Below are positions 42,700 through 50,853 of a stretch of DNA of 64,000 bases, piece after piece. The stretch is from Falsirhodobacter sp051195255 (GTDB lineage Bacteria; Pseudomonadota; Alphaproteobacteria; Rhodobacterales; Rhodobacteraceae). Both the position numbers and the translations under genes were made by a program. The DNA lies in assembly GCF_051195255.1 (NCBI RefSeq), contig NZ_JBNJLK010000001.1, forward strand, positions 614,745 to 678,744, read 5' to 3'. The notes beneath the pieces are model-generated. The model was given only the letters and a program-made list of their open reading frames with translations. It made no database searches and was not told the origin of the DNA. The first letter of the stretch is position 1, and every line of letters begins with the position of its first letter.

Positions 42700-44163
42700 A
42701 TGATGCACGAAACGATCCGCAGCCCCGAAGTTCCGGCCCCCGCCCATTTCATGAACGCGGCAGAGGCCGTGGCCCATCTGCGCCATCTGTATGATACGGC
42801 CACGGACTATCTGGCCCAAGGATTCGCCGACGTGCTGGGGGGGCACCCTCCCTCTGGCCGCATCCGCGCCTTCTACCCCGAGGTGCGGCTGACCACGACC
42901 AGCTACACCCGCGTCGACAGTCGTTTGTCCTTCGGCTATGTCCCCGAACCCGGCACCTATGTGGCGACGATCACCCGCCCCGACCTGTTCGAGAACTACC
43001 TGATCCAGCAGATCGAGCTTCTGATCCAGAACCACGGCGTTCCGGTGCAGATCGCCACCTCTACCACGCCGATGCCGCTGCACTTCGCGCTGGCGGGCAA
43101 TCCGTCGGTGCTGATCCCGCAGGAAGGCATCCTGCAATTTTCCTTGCGCGATGTGTTCGATGTCCCGGACCTGAACACCACCAGCGATGACATCGTGAAT
43201 GGCGCCCGCCGTCTTCCCACGGGGGAAGCGCCCCTGGCCCCGTTCACCGCCCAGCGCGTGGATTATTCGCTGGCCCGCCTGGCGCATTACACCGCCACGG
43301 ACCCGGTGCATTTCCAGAACCACGTGCTGTTCACCAACTACCAGTTCTATGTGGACGAGTTCGAGGCCTATGGCCGCCGCATGCTGGCCGAAGGCGGCTA
43401 CACCGCCTTCGTGGCGCCGGGCAACCAGGAGATCACGGCGGCCGACCAGCCCATCACGCCACTGGCGCGGTTGCCGCAGATGCCGGCCTATCACCTGAAG
43501 CGGGCGGACGGTCAGGGGATCACGCTGGTCAACATCGGCGTCGGCCCTTCCAACGCGAAAACGGCGACGGACCACATCGCCGTGCTGCGCCCGCACGCCT
43601 GGCTGATGGTGGGCCACTGCGCCGGCCTGCGCAACAGCCAGAACCTCGGCGATTTCGTCCTGGCCCATGCCTATCTGCGCGAAGATCACGTGCTGGATGC
43701 GGACCTGCCCGTCTGGGTGCCGATCCCGGCGCTGGCCGAAATCCAGACCTCGCTGGAGGAGGCGGTGGAGGAGGTGACCCAGCTTCAAGGTTACGAGCTG
43801 AAGCGCATCATGCGCACGGGCACCGTCGCCACCATCGACAACCGCAACTGGGAACTGCGCGACCAGTCGGGCCCCGTGCACCGGCTGTCTTTGTCGCGCG
43901 CCATCGCGCTGGACATGGAAAGCGCCACGATCGCCGCCAACGGGTTCCGCTTCCGCGTGCCCTACGGCACGTTGCTGTGCGTGTCCGACAAGCCGCTGCA
44001 CGGAGAGCTGAAGCTGCCCGGCATGGCCTCGGACTTCTACCGCACGCAGGTGTCGCGGCACCTGATGATCGGCATCCGCGCGATGGAGAAGCTGCGCGAC
44101 ATGCCGATCGAACGGATACACAGCAGGAAATTGCGCAGTTTTGATGAAACTGCGTTCTTGTAG
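42700..44163 (+). CDS. amn: AMP nucleosidase
   Basis: Amn cleaves AMP to adenine and ribose-5-phosphate, adjusting adenylate pools. The 487-residue product has an N-terminal domain of about 170 residues (HLRHLYDTATDYLAQGF, YPEVRLTTTSYTRVDSR) and a C-terminal phosphorylase-like domain with MVGHCAGLRNSQNLGDFVL near 308-326 and IALDMESATIAANGF near 407. Start is one of two adjacent ATGs (42700 or 42703) after AAAAGGA. Length fits. Confidence 0.95.
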   Translation: MMHETIRSPEVPAPAHFMNAAEAVAHLRHLYDTATDYLAQGFADVLGGHPPSGRIRAFYPEVRLTTTSYTRVDSRLSFGYVPEPGTYVATITRPDLFENYLIQQIELLIQNHGVPVQIATSTTPMPLHFALAGNPSVLIPQEGILQFSLRDVFDVPDLNTTSDDIVNGARRLPTGEAPLAPFTAQRVDYSLARLAHYTATDPVHFQNHVLFTNYQFYVDEFEAYGRRMLAEGGYTAFVAPGNQEITAADQPITPLARLPQMPAYHLKRADGQGITLVNIGVGPSNAKTATDHIAVLRPHAWLMVGHCAGLRNSQNLGDFVLAHAYLREDHVLDADLPVWVPIPALAEIQTSLEEAVEEVTQLQGYELKRIMRTGTVATIDNRNWELRDQSGPVHRLSLSRAIALDMESATIAANGFRFRVPYGTLLCVSDKPLHGELKLPGMASDFYRTQVSRHLMIGIRAMEKLRDMPIERIHSRKLRSFDETAFL

Positions 44164-44275
44164 GGCGGCCCCGGCCATTTTCGCCATGCAGGGGCTTGCC
44201 ACGCGAGGAAAAAAAGGGTGTAGCGGCTCAGGCGCCCTTCCGGGGCAAACGAAATAACCGAACAGGAGACAGCAG

Positions 44276-44566
44276 ATGTCCAACAAACCGATGACCAAGA
44301 CCCAGCTGGTCGCCACGCTTGCCGAGGAGATGGGCGGAGACAAGAAAACCGCCACGGCCGCACTGGACGCCATCGCTGCGATCGTGACGCGCGAAGTCGC
44401 CGCCGGCGGCGCCGTCACCATCCCGGGCATCGGCAAGGTCGTCTGCCGCGAGCGTCCGGAGCGTCAGGTCCGTAACCCCGCCACGGGCGAAACGATGACC
44501 AAGCCGGCCGACAAGCAGGTCAAGGTCACGATCGCAAAGGCGCTGAAAGACAGCGTCAACGGCTGA
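44276..44566 (+). CDS. HU family DNA-binding protein
   Basis: The 96-residue protein is a histone-like HU/IHF-family protein that bends and compacts DNA. It starts MSNKPMTKTQLVATLAEEMG and has AGGAVTIPGIGKVVCRERPE in the beta-arm region, then RNPATGETMTKPADKQVKVT, slightly different from the usual RNPxTGExIxIPA arm. It is of the type common in alphaproteobacteria. The ATG follows aggag. A terminator follows at 44586-44612, so it is a single-gene transcript. Confidence 0.92.
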   Translation: MSNKPMTKTQLVATLAEEMGGDKKTATAALDAIAAIVTREVAAGGAVTIPGIGKVVCRERPERQVRNPATGETMTKPADKQVKVTIAKALKDSVNG

Positions 44567-44585
44567 TCCGGGATCGGATGTTTCA

Positions 44586-44612
44586 GGGGCTGCCTTCGGG
44601 CGGCCCCTTTTT
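44586..44612 (+). terminator. Rho-independent terminator of the HU gene
   Basis: GGGGCTGCC pairs with GGCGGCCCC (one T-G wobble) around a TTCG loop, followed by TTTTT. It lies 20 bases after the stop. Confidence 0.88.
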
Positions 44613-44625
44613 GCATGGAGACGGC

Positions 44626-45513
44626 ATGGACTGGCGTTCGCTTGCGATGGGGATCGGCTTTGCGCTGATGTGGTCCTCGGCCTTCACCACCGGGCGGATG
44701 ATCGTGATCGACGCGCCGCCCCTGCACGCGCTGGCGCTGCGCTTTCTGGTGGCGGGGCTGATCGGCGTGGCCATCGCCGCTGCCATGGGCCAGACGGCCC
44801 GCCTGACGCGGGCCCAGTGGCGCGGAACGGTGCTGTTCGGGCTGTTCCAGAACGTCATCTACCTGGGCTGCAACTTCGTCGCGATGCAGTGGATCGAGGC
44901 GAGCCTTGCGTCCATCATCGCCTCGGCCATGCCGCTGGTCGTGGCGCTGGCGGGCTGGATGATCTTTGGCGAACGGGTGCGGCCCCTTGGGGTCGCGGGG
45001 CTGGTGGCCGGGGTGGTCGGGGTGGCCGTCATCATGGGCAGCCGCCTGTCGGGCGGGGCCGATCCGTTGGGCGTCGCCCTGTGCCTGATCGCGGTCGTGG
45101 CGCTGGCCTTTGCCGCGCTGACAGTGAAGGGCGCGTCCGGCAAGGGCAACCTTCTGATGGTGGTGGGCCTTCAGATGCTGGTCGGCGCCGTGATCCTCGG
45201 CACCGTCGCGATGGTGGCGGAGCCGTGGCGCATCAACCCGACCCCGCGACTGATCTGGGCCTTCCTTTACACCACGCTGGTGTCCGGCCTCGGCGCGACA
45301 TGGGTCTGGTTCGGGCTGGTAGGGCGGATCGGGGCCGTCCGCGCCTCCACCTTCCACTTCCTCAACCCCTTCTTCGGCGTGCTGATCGCGGCTGCCCTTC
45401 TGGGGGAACCGGTGGGCCGCTGGGACATCCTTGGCGCTGTCATCGTGGCCGGCGGCATTCTGGCCGTGCAGATTTCCAAAGCGCGCGAGATTGAGAACAA
45501 GGCAAGAACGTGA
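44626..45513 (+). CDS. EamA/DMT family transporter
   Basis: The 295-residue protein has about ten hydrophobic segments in two EamA repeats, with the first opening ALMWSSAFTTGRMIV and the second ending in STFHFLNPFFGVLIAAALLG, typical of drug/metabolite exporters. The substrate is unknown. The ATG at 44626 follows ggaga; the longer open frame starts inside the HU terminator. The LexA box of dinB overlaps its last codons. Confidence 0.88.
   Translation: MDWRSLAMGIGFALMWSSAFTTGRMIVIDAPPLHALALRFLVAGLIGVAIAAAMGQTARLTRAQWRGTVLFGLFQNVIYLGCNFVAMQWIEASLASIIASAMPLVVALAGWMIFGERVRPLGVAGLVAGVVGVAVIMGSRLSGGADPLGVALCLIAVVALAFAALTVKGASGKGNLLMVVGLQMLVGAVILGTVAMVAEPWRINPTPRLIWAFLYTTLVSGLGATWVWFGLVGRIGAVRASTFHFLNPFFGVLIAAALLGEPVGRWDILGAVIVAGGILAVQISKAREIENKART
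45493..45507. promoter_or_regulatory. LexA (SOS) box upstream of dinB
   Basis: GAAC-N7-GAAC (GAACAAGGCAAGAAC) is the SOS box of alphaproteobacteria such as Rhodobacter and Caulobacter. It ends 21 bases before the dinB start and lies over the end of the EamA gene. Confidence 0.78.
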
Positions 45514-45528
45514 TACGCTCGCGGCATC

Positions 45529-46782
45529 ATGTCCACGCTGTGCCGCGCCTGTCTGACCCTGTTTGATGCCGGCACGCGCTGCCCCGCGTGCCGCAGCCCC
45601 CGCGTGCTGGCCCATCCCGAACTGGACCGCCTGTCCATCGCGCACATGGATTGCGACGCCTTCTATGCCAGCGTGGAAAAGCGCGACAACCCGGACCTGC
45701 GCGACAAGCCCGTGATCGTGGGCGGCGGCACGCGGGGCGTGGTCGCCACCTGCTGCTACATCGCCCGCATCTCGGGCGTGCGGTCGGCCATGCCCATGTT
45801 CCAGGCGCTGAAGCTGTGCCCCGAGGCGGTGGTCGTGAAACCCCGGTTCGAGGCCTATGCCGAGGTCAGCCGCGCCATCCGCGACATGATGGCGGACCTG
45901 ACCCCCGCGATCGAGCCCCTGTCGCTGGACGAGGCGTTCCTAGACCTGACCGGCACCGCCCGCCTGCATGGCGCCCCGCCGGCCGTCCTGATGGCACGCC
46001 TCGTGCGGCGGATGGAGGAGGAGCTGGGCGTGTCCGGCTCCGTCGGGCTGTCGCACAACAAGTTCCTCGCCAAGATCGCCTCCGACCTTGACAAGCCGCG
46101 GGGGTTTTCGGTGATCGGGCAGGCGGAGACGGCGGATTTCCTGTCTCGCCAGCATGTCCGCATCATCTGGGGCGTCGGCACTGCCACCCAGGCCGCGCTG
46201 GAGGCGGCGGGCATCCGCACCATCCGCGACCTGCTGCGCTGGGACCGGCGCGACCTGTCGGCGCGCTTCGGCTCCACCGGTGACCGGCTGTGGCGGCTGG
46301 CGCGGGGGGAGGACACGCGGCCGGTGGCGGCGGAACGTTCGGTCAAGTCCATCTCCAAGGAAACCACGTTCAGCGACGACACCTCCGATCCGGACGTGCT
46401 GGACGGGCATCTGTGGCGGCTGGCCGTTCAGGTGGCCGACCGGGCCAAGGCCAAGGGGCTGGCGGGCCGCACGGTGGTGCTGAAGCTGAAGCGGTCGGAC
46501 TTCTCGCTGATCTCGCGCCGGCACGCGCTGTCGGACGCGACGCAGATGGCCGACCGCATCCATGCCGAGGGGCGGCGCCTGCTGGACGCGGCGCAGCCCG
46601 TGGGACCGGTGCGCCTGATCGGTATCGGCTTGGCGGATCTGTGCCCGGGGGAACGGGCGGACCTGTCCAACGACCTGCTGGAGCCGGACCTTGCCCGCCG
46701 CCGCAAGGCCGAGGCCGCCACCGACGCGATCCGCGCCCGTTTCGGGGCGGATGCCATCATCAAGGGGCGGGCGCTGCGCTGA
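45529..46782 (+). CDS. dinB: DNA polymerase IV (DinB) with N-terminal zinc ribbon
   Basis: Pol IV is a Y-family polymerase for lesion bypass. After about 35 extra N-terminal residues with two CxxC pairs (LCRACLTLF and CPACRSP), the polymerase starts: IAHMDCDAFYASVEKRD with the catalytic aspartate near residue 40, CCYIARISGVRSAMPM, and SLDEAFLDLTG near 134 with the Asp-Glu pair. The little-finger domain follows to residue 417. The four cysteines probably bind zinc. A LexA box upstream suggests SOS induction. Confidence 0.94.
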   Translation: MSTLCRACLTLFDAGTRCPACRSPRVLAHPELDRLSIAHMDCDAFYASVEKRDNPDLRDKPVIVGGGTRGVVATCCYIARISGVRSAMPMFQALKLCPEAVVVKPRFEAYAEVSRAIRDMMADLTPAIEPLSLDEAFLDLTGTARLHGAPPAVLMARLVRRMEEELGVSGSVGLSHNKFLAKIASDLDKPRGFSVIGQAETADFLSRQHVRIIWGVGTATQAALEAAGIRTIRDLLRWDRRDLSARFGSTGDRLWRLARGEDTRPVAAERSVKSISKETTFSDDTSDPDVLDGHLWRLAVQVADRAKAKGLAGRTVVLKLKRSDFSLISRRHALSDATQMADRIHAEGRRLLDAAQPVGPVRLIGIGLADLCPGERADLSNDLLEPDLARRRKAEAATDAIRARFGADAIIKGRALR

Positions 46783-47634
46783 TCATTCGGCGGCCAGCGC
46801 CTGCCGGTGCCGCCCGATGTCGCACAGGACGGACACCACCTCCTCCATCAGCGCCACGAAGGCGAGAAAGTCGGGGCGTTTCTCGATCCGCGCCTCGTCC
46901 ATGTAAAGGCTGCGGTCGATCTCCACCTGCACGGCGTGCTGCTGGCGGGACGGGCGGCCATAGGCCTGGGTGATGTAGGCGCCGGCAAAGGGCGCGTTGC
47001 GGCTGACGCGCAGGCCAGCGGCCTGAAAGGCCGCCTCCACCCGCTCCATCACCTCGCGCCCGCAGGCGGCGCCGAAACGGTCGCCCAGAACGACTTCGGG
47101 GCGGGGACCACGATTCGACAAGGCGTCGTGCGGCATGGAATGGCAGTCGACCAGAAGCACGCGGTCCGACCGGCGATGGGCGTCCTGCAACAGCTGCTGA
47201 AGGCAGGCGTGATAGGGCGTCCAATGCGCGGCGATGCGCGACTCGGCCTCGGTTCGGGTCATCTTGCCGGAATAGATCGGACGCCCTTGGGCCACGACAC
47301 GGGGAATCACCCCGAGGCCGGAGGCGACGCGGGGGTTGTGCGGGGCCCGGACCAACCCCTCGATGACGGCGGGATCCAGTTCGTCGGTGGCCCGGTTCAG
47401 GTCCAGAAAGGCGCGCGGAACACGGGCCGCCAGAAGCGGCGCCCCATGATTCGGAACGCTGGCGAACACCTCGTCCATGAAGGCGTCTTCGGACGACCGG
47501 ATGGTGTGCGCGTCCAGCCGCGCCCTTGCCAGAAAGGCCTGCGGATAGTCGGCCCCGCTGTGCGGCGACGAAAACACCGTGCCCGTGTCGGGGGTCCGGG
47601 GCAGGTGCAGGCGGTAGGCGTCGGATCCGGTCAT
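46783..47634 (-). CDS. N-formylglutamate amidohydrolase family protein
   Basis: The 283-residue product has VFSSPHSGADYP near residue 20 and VLLVDCHSMPHDAL near 160, the metal-binding histidine motifs of the family, and AVQVEIDRSLYMDE near 235. Family members remove formyl or similar groups from N-formylglutamate in histidine breakdown; no hut gene is nearby, so the exact substrate is open. The ATG at 47634 has AAGGAG at a good distance, while a GTG three codons upstream does not. It ends directly against dinB. Confidence 0.85.
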   Translation of the reverse strand: MTGSDAYRLHLPRTPDTGTVFSSPHSGADYPQAFLARARLDAHTIRSSEDAFMDEVFASVPNHGAPLLAARVPRAFLDLNRATDELDPAVIEGLVRAPHNPRVASGLGVIPRVVAQGRPIYSGKMTRTEAESRIAAHWTPYHACLQQLLQDAHRRSDRVLLVDCHSMPHDALSNRGPRPEVVLGDRFGAACGREVMERVEAAFQAAGLRVSRNAPFAGAYITQAYGRPSRQQHAVQVEIDRSLYMDEARIEKRPDFLAFVALMEEVVSVLCDIGRHRQALAAE

Positions 47635-47694
47635 GCGCGGCACGCTCCTTCAGGTGCCAGATATATGACGACTTACGCGATTGCCAAAACCCTC

Positions 47695-47723
47695 TTGAAC
47701 CCGGCCGCGACTCTCTTTATAGA
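47695..47723 (+). promoter_or_regulatory. Promoter of tRNA-Val
   Basis: TTGAAC (47695-47700), a 17-base spacer and TATAGA (47718-47723) form a strong sigma-70-type promoter 35 bases before the tRNA. A palindrome CCGCC-N7-GGCGG (47725-47741) spans the likely start of transcription, and the next bases GCGGAAACGCT are nearly the same as those after the promoter at the right end. Confidence 0.8.
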
Positions 47724-47758
47724 CCCGCCACACCAAGGCGGAAACGCTGCGGCAGCGT

Positions 47759-47833
47759 GGGCGGTTAGCTCAGCGGTAGAGCACTACGTTGACATCGTAG
47801 TGGCCACTGGTTCGATCCCAGTACCGCCCACCA
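47759..47833 (+). tRNA. tRNA-Val(GAC)
   Basis: The 75-base sequence folds as a full cloverleaf: acceptor GGGCGGT with ACCGCCC, D stem GCTC with GAGC, anticodon stem CTACG with CGTAG and loop TTGACAT (anticodon GAC, for valine), T stem ACTGG with CCAGT and loop TTCGATC. The 3' CCA is encoded. It has its own promoter and terminator. Confidence 0.97.
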
Positions 47834-47843
47834 TCTTATCACC

Positions 47844-47867
47844 GCCCCTTCGGGGGCATGTTTTGTT
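47844..47867 (+). terminator. Terminator of tRNA-Val
   Basis: GCCCC pairs with GGGGC around TTCG, followed after three bases by TTTTGTTT. Confidence 0.75.
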
Positions 47868-47904
47868 TCAAGGCGCACGCGCGCCGCTGAATGGGAGAAG
47901 AGAG

Positions 47905-48030
47905 ATGAAGGTTGCGAACTCGCTCCGCTCGCTCAAGCTGCGCCACCGCGACTGCCAGGTCGTGCGCCGCAAGGGCCGCGTCTATGTGATCAACAAGACG
48001 CAGAAGCGCTTCAAGGCCCGTCAGGGTTAA
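47905..48030 (+). CDS. rpmJ: 50S ribosomal protein L36
   Basis: This 41-residue basic protein is L36 of the zinc-free YkgO type: MKVANSLRSLKLRHRDCQVV, then RRKGRVYVINKTQKRFKARQG. It lacks the four zinc ligands of the other form, having only one cysteine. A gagaagagag sequence precedes the ATG. It stands alone between the tRNA-Val terminator and its own terminator at 48056-48086. Confidence 0.96.
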   Translation: MKVANSLRSLKLRHRDCQVVRRKGRVYVINKTQKRFKARQG

Positions 48031-48055
48031 GATCCGCCCAACGGAATTCGCAAAA

Positions 48056-48086
48056 GGCCGCCGGGAACCTCCCGCGCGGCCTTTTT
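48056..48086 (+). terminator. Rho-independent terminator of rpmJ
   Basis: GGCCG pairs with CGGCC, with an inner CGGG/CCCG stem, followed by TTTTT. It lies 26 bases after the rpmJ stop. Confidence 0.8.
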
Positions 48087-48184
48087 CATGCGCGATTGTC
48101 CGCTATCTAGGGCAGGCGGGCGTGGACAAGCGCCGCGCAAGCCCGCACACCCCGCCAGACGCCGCTGCAAGGAGATCCCCCCGC

Positions 48185-49087
48185 GTGAGGTTCAACCGGA
48201 ACGCCTTCGTATGGCGCGCGCTGCGTGTGGCCCTGCCCTTGGTGATCCTGGCGGCGCTGTGGGTCTTTGCCGATGGCCAGCAGGTGGCCCGTCAACTGCG
48301 GTCGGCCAACATGGGCTGGCTGGCGGCGGCGCTGGTCATCGTGAACCTTCAGACCGTGATGTGCGCGTGGCGCTGGCGGATGACGGCCGTGCGGCTGGGG
48401 CAGGCGCTGCCCATGCCCATCGCGATTCGCGAATATTACATGGCGCAGATCGTGAACCAGACGGTTCCGGGGGCCGTGGCGGGCGACGTGGCCCGCGCGG
48501 TGCGCGTGAAGGGCGACAGCATGAAGACCTCTGGCACCAGCGTCGCGATCGAACGCATCAGTGGCCAGGTCGGGATGCTGGCGATCATGGTGGTGGGCCT
48601 TGCGCTGGCCATGATGCACGGGGACGTTCCCTGGCGCATCGGGGCCACCCCCTTCGGCATCGGCGTCGCCATCGCCGTGGCACTGCCGATCACCTTCGCG
48701 CTTCTGCCCCAGGGCATGCGGGAAGCCATCCGCACCGGCATCCTCAGCATCTGGCTGCGTCAAAGCGCATTGGGCCTGCTGATCGCCGCCTGCAACATCT
48801 TCGCCTTCGCCTTCTGCGCCGAAGCCATTGGGGCCGAACTGAACCCCGTCGCGGCCGCCGCCTTGGTGCCGGTGGTGCTGTCGGCCATGCTCATCCCCGC
48901 CTCGGTCGCAGGCTGGGGGTTTCGGGAAGGGGCGGCGGTGCTATTCCTGCCGGTGGCCGGGGTGAACCCGCAGGCGGCCGTCGCCACTTCGGTCGCCTAT
49001 GGGGCCGTGGTGCTGATTTCGGCGATTCCCGGCGCATTCTTCCTGCGCCGCCCACGCACGCTTGCCACGGATTCCTCTGCGTCGTAG
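48185..49087 (+). CDS. Lysylphosphatidylglycerol synthase-type membrane protein (UPF0104)
   Basis: The 300-residue protein has about eight hydrophobic segments and the pattern of the flippase-like membrane domain seen in lysylphosphatidylglycerol synthases: REYYMAQIVNQTVPGAVAGD near 80-99, SGTSVAIERISGQ, and IPASVAGWGFREGAAVL near 239. There is no transferase domain, so it does not by itself make lysyl-lipids; its job is unknown. The GTG at 48185 follows GGAG. An in-frame GTG at 48122 would add 21 residues without an SD. Confidence 0.8.
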   Translation: MRFNRNAFVWRALRVALPLVILAALWVFADGQQVARQLRSANMGWLAAALVIVNLQTVMCAWRWRMTAVRLGQALPMPIAIREYYMAQIVNQTVPGAVAGDVARAVRVKGDSMKTSGTSVAIERISGQVGMLAIMVVGLALAMMHGDVPWRIGATPFGIGVAIAVALPITFALLPQGMREAIRTGILSIWLRQSALGLLIAACNIFAFAFCAEAIGAELNPVAAAALVPVVLSAMLIPASVAGWGFREGAAVLFLPVAGVNPQAAVATSVAYGAVVLISAIPGAFFLRRPRTLATDSSAS

Positions 49088-49108
49088 CCTGAACGCCTGG
49101 AGGTGCCC

Positions 49109-49402
49109 ATGCCCGTTCCGCTTCGTCCCATTGCCGTCTTCGCCCTGCGTTCGGGCATTCTGGCCGCGGCCGTCTGGGCCGTGCGTCATGGCCTGTCCGA
49201 CGGGCGCACCGACCAGCGCGCCGAAGACGCGTTCGAGGATGCGGGCGAAGGGCTGGCCCTGCACCGCCCCCTGGATCGCAGTGTGGACGGCGTGCGTCAG
49301 ACCAACGCCACCGCCCGCCTGCGCCGCACCCTGCGCTGGCCCGGCGGCGGAGTGGAGGTGGATGCCGGACTGATGGCGCGCGTGAAGATCCGCCGGCTGT
49401 AG
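49109..49402 (+). CDS. Small protein of unknown function
   Basis: The 97-residue product has a hydrophobic stretch at about residues 8-24 (IAVFALRSGILAAAVWAV), then an acidic and a basic part. The start follows GGAGG directly. I do not recognise the family. It may be a small membrane-anchored protein; it lies 21 bases after the UPF0104 gene and 78 before terC. Confidence 0.55.
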   Translation: MPVPLRPIAVFALRSGILAAAVWAVRHGLSDGRTDQRAEDAFEDAGEGLALHRPLDRSVDGVRQTNATARLRRTLRWPGGGVEVDAGLMARVKIRRL

Positions 49403-49480
49403 CTGCGACACCCCGTCACAGCGCCGTGAGCGGGCTTCATCCCCACATTCCCGTGAACACCACTATGCAGGAGCTTTCGC

Positions 49481-50218
49481 GTGGACTTCTTTGCCGTTTT
49501 CGCTGATCCGACCGTTTGGGTCGCGTTGGCCACCCTCATCGTGATGGAGGTGGTGCTGGGCATCGACAACCTCCTCTTCATCTCGATCCTGACCAACAAG
49601 CTGCCCGAGCAGCATCGCGAAAAAGCTCGGCGCATCGGCATCGGTCTGGCCCTGATCCTGCGCCTTGGCCTGCTGGCCACGATCTCGTGGATCGTGCAGC
49701 TGACGCAGCCGGTCTTCACGGTGCTGGGCAACGAGATTTCGTGGAAGGACATGATCCTGATCGGGGGCGGCCTGTTCCTCGTGTGGAAGGCCACGAAGGA
49801 AATCCACCATTCGATGGATCCGGTGGATCACAAGGACACCATGATCGGGGCCGCCGGGATGACCTTCGGCAGCGCCATCGTGCAGATCCTGATGCTGGAC
49901 CTCGTCTTCTCCATCGACAGCATCATCACGGCCGTGGGCATGACCCCGCATGTGGAGGTGATGGTGATCGCCGTTCTTGTGGCGGTGACGGTGATGCTTC
50001 TGGCGGCCAACCCGCTGGCGCGTTTCATCGAACATAACCCGACGATCGTCATGCTGGCGCTGTCCTTCCTGATGATGATCGGCACGACGCTGATCGCCGA
50101 GGGCTTGGGCTTCCACGTCCCCAAGGGCTACATCTACGCCGCGATGGCCTTCTCGGCCCTGGTGGAGGTGCTGAACATGGTGGCCCGCCGCCGCCGCGCG
50201 AAGAAGGCGGTCCACTGA
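49481..50218 (+). CDS. TerC family membrane protein
   Basis: The 245-residue protein has seven or so membrane segments and the two TerC signature repeats: VVLGIDNLLFISILTNKLP near residue 23 and LDLVFSIDSIITAVGMTPH near 138, with conserved aspartates. TerC proteins are linked to tellurite resistance and metal (manganese) export; this short YoaE/YgdQ-like form has no CBS domains. The start is GTG after AGGAG. A weak hairpin follows before petA. Confidence 0.9.
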   Translation: MDFFAVFADPTVWVALATLIVMEVVLGIDNLLFISILTNKLPEQHREKARRIGIGLALILRLGLLATISWIVQLTQPVFTVLGNEISWKDMILIGGGLFLVWKATKEIHHSMDPVDHKDTMIGAAGMTFGSAIVQILMLDLVFSIDSIITAVGMTPHVEVMVIAVLVAVTVMLLAANPLARFIEHNPTIVMLALSFLMMIGTTLIAEGLGFHVPKGYIYAAMAFSALVEVLNMVARRRRAKKAVH

Positions 50219-50280
50219 CGCTGGACCCTGTCACGGCCTTTGGCTATGGCTGAAGGCCGGATCTGAACCGAAGGTTTCCC

Positions 50281-50853
50281 TTGGCCAAGACGGACGACAC
50301 CGGCGGCAGCCGCCGCGAGTTCCTGTTCTATGCGACAGGCTGTGCGGGCTGCGTGGCCACGGGGGCGGCGGTTTTGCCCCTGATCGACCAGGCGAACCCC
50401 GCGGCGGACACCCGCGCCCTGTCCTCTCTCACCGTTGACGTGTCGGCGGTGGAACCGGGCCAGCAGATCACCGTGCAATGGCAGGGCAAGCCCGTCTTCA
50501 TCCGCCGCCGCACGGCCGAGGAGATCGCCGCCGCGCGCGCCGTCCCGCTGTCCGACCTTCCCGACCCGACCGCTGAAAACGCCAATCTTCCCCCCGATGC
50601 CGAGGCGAGCGACGATCATCGCAGCCTGGATCCGGCCGGGGAATGGCTGGTGATGCTGGGCGTCTGCACCCATCTGGGCTGCGTGCCCCTGGGGAACGAG
50701 GCCGGGGATTACGGCGGCTGGTTCTGCCCCTGCCACGGATCGCATTACGACACCGCCGGCCGCATCCGGCGCGGGCCCGCGACCGAAAACCTGCACATTC
50801 CCGTGGCCGCCTTCGTGGACGCGACCACCCTTCGCCTGGGGGCGGAGGGATGA
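50281..50853 (+). CDS. petA: Ubiquinol-cytochrome c reductase Rieske iron-sulfur subunit
   Basis: The Rieske protein moves electrons from ubiquinol to cytochrome c1 in the bc1 complex. The 190-residue product has a twin-arginine N-terminus (SRREFLFYATG) with one membrane span, and the cluster motifs CTHLGCVPLG and CPCHGSHYD at about residues 131 and 152. The start is a TTG at 50281, chosen because it aligns with the known Rhodobacter N-terminus and has GAAGG upstream. It overlaps petB by four bases. Confidence 0.95.
   Translation: MAKTDDTGGSRREFLFYATGCAGCVATGAAVLPLIDQANPAADTRALSSLTVDVSAVEPGQQITVQWQGKPVFIRRRTAEEIAAARAVPLSDLPDPTAENANLPPDAEASDDHRSLDPAGEWLVMLGVCTHLGCVPLGNEAGDYGGWFCPCHGSHYDTAGRIRRGPATENLHIPVAAFVDATTLRLGAEG

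Noticed and set aside
50230..50260. Terminator after terC
   Set aside because: CGGCCTT and AAGGCCG can pair, but the loop is long and no T-run follows; too weak to call.
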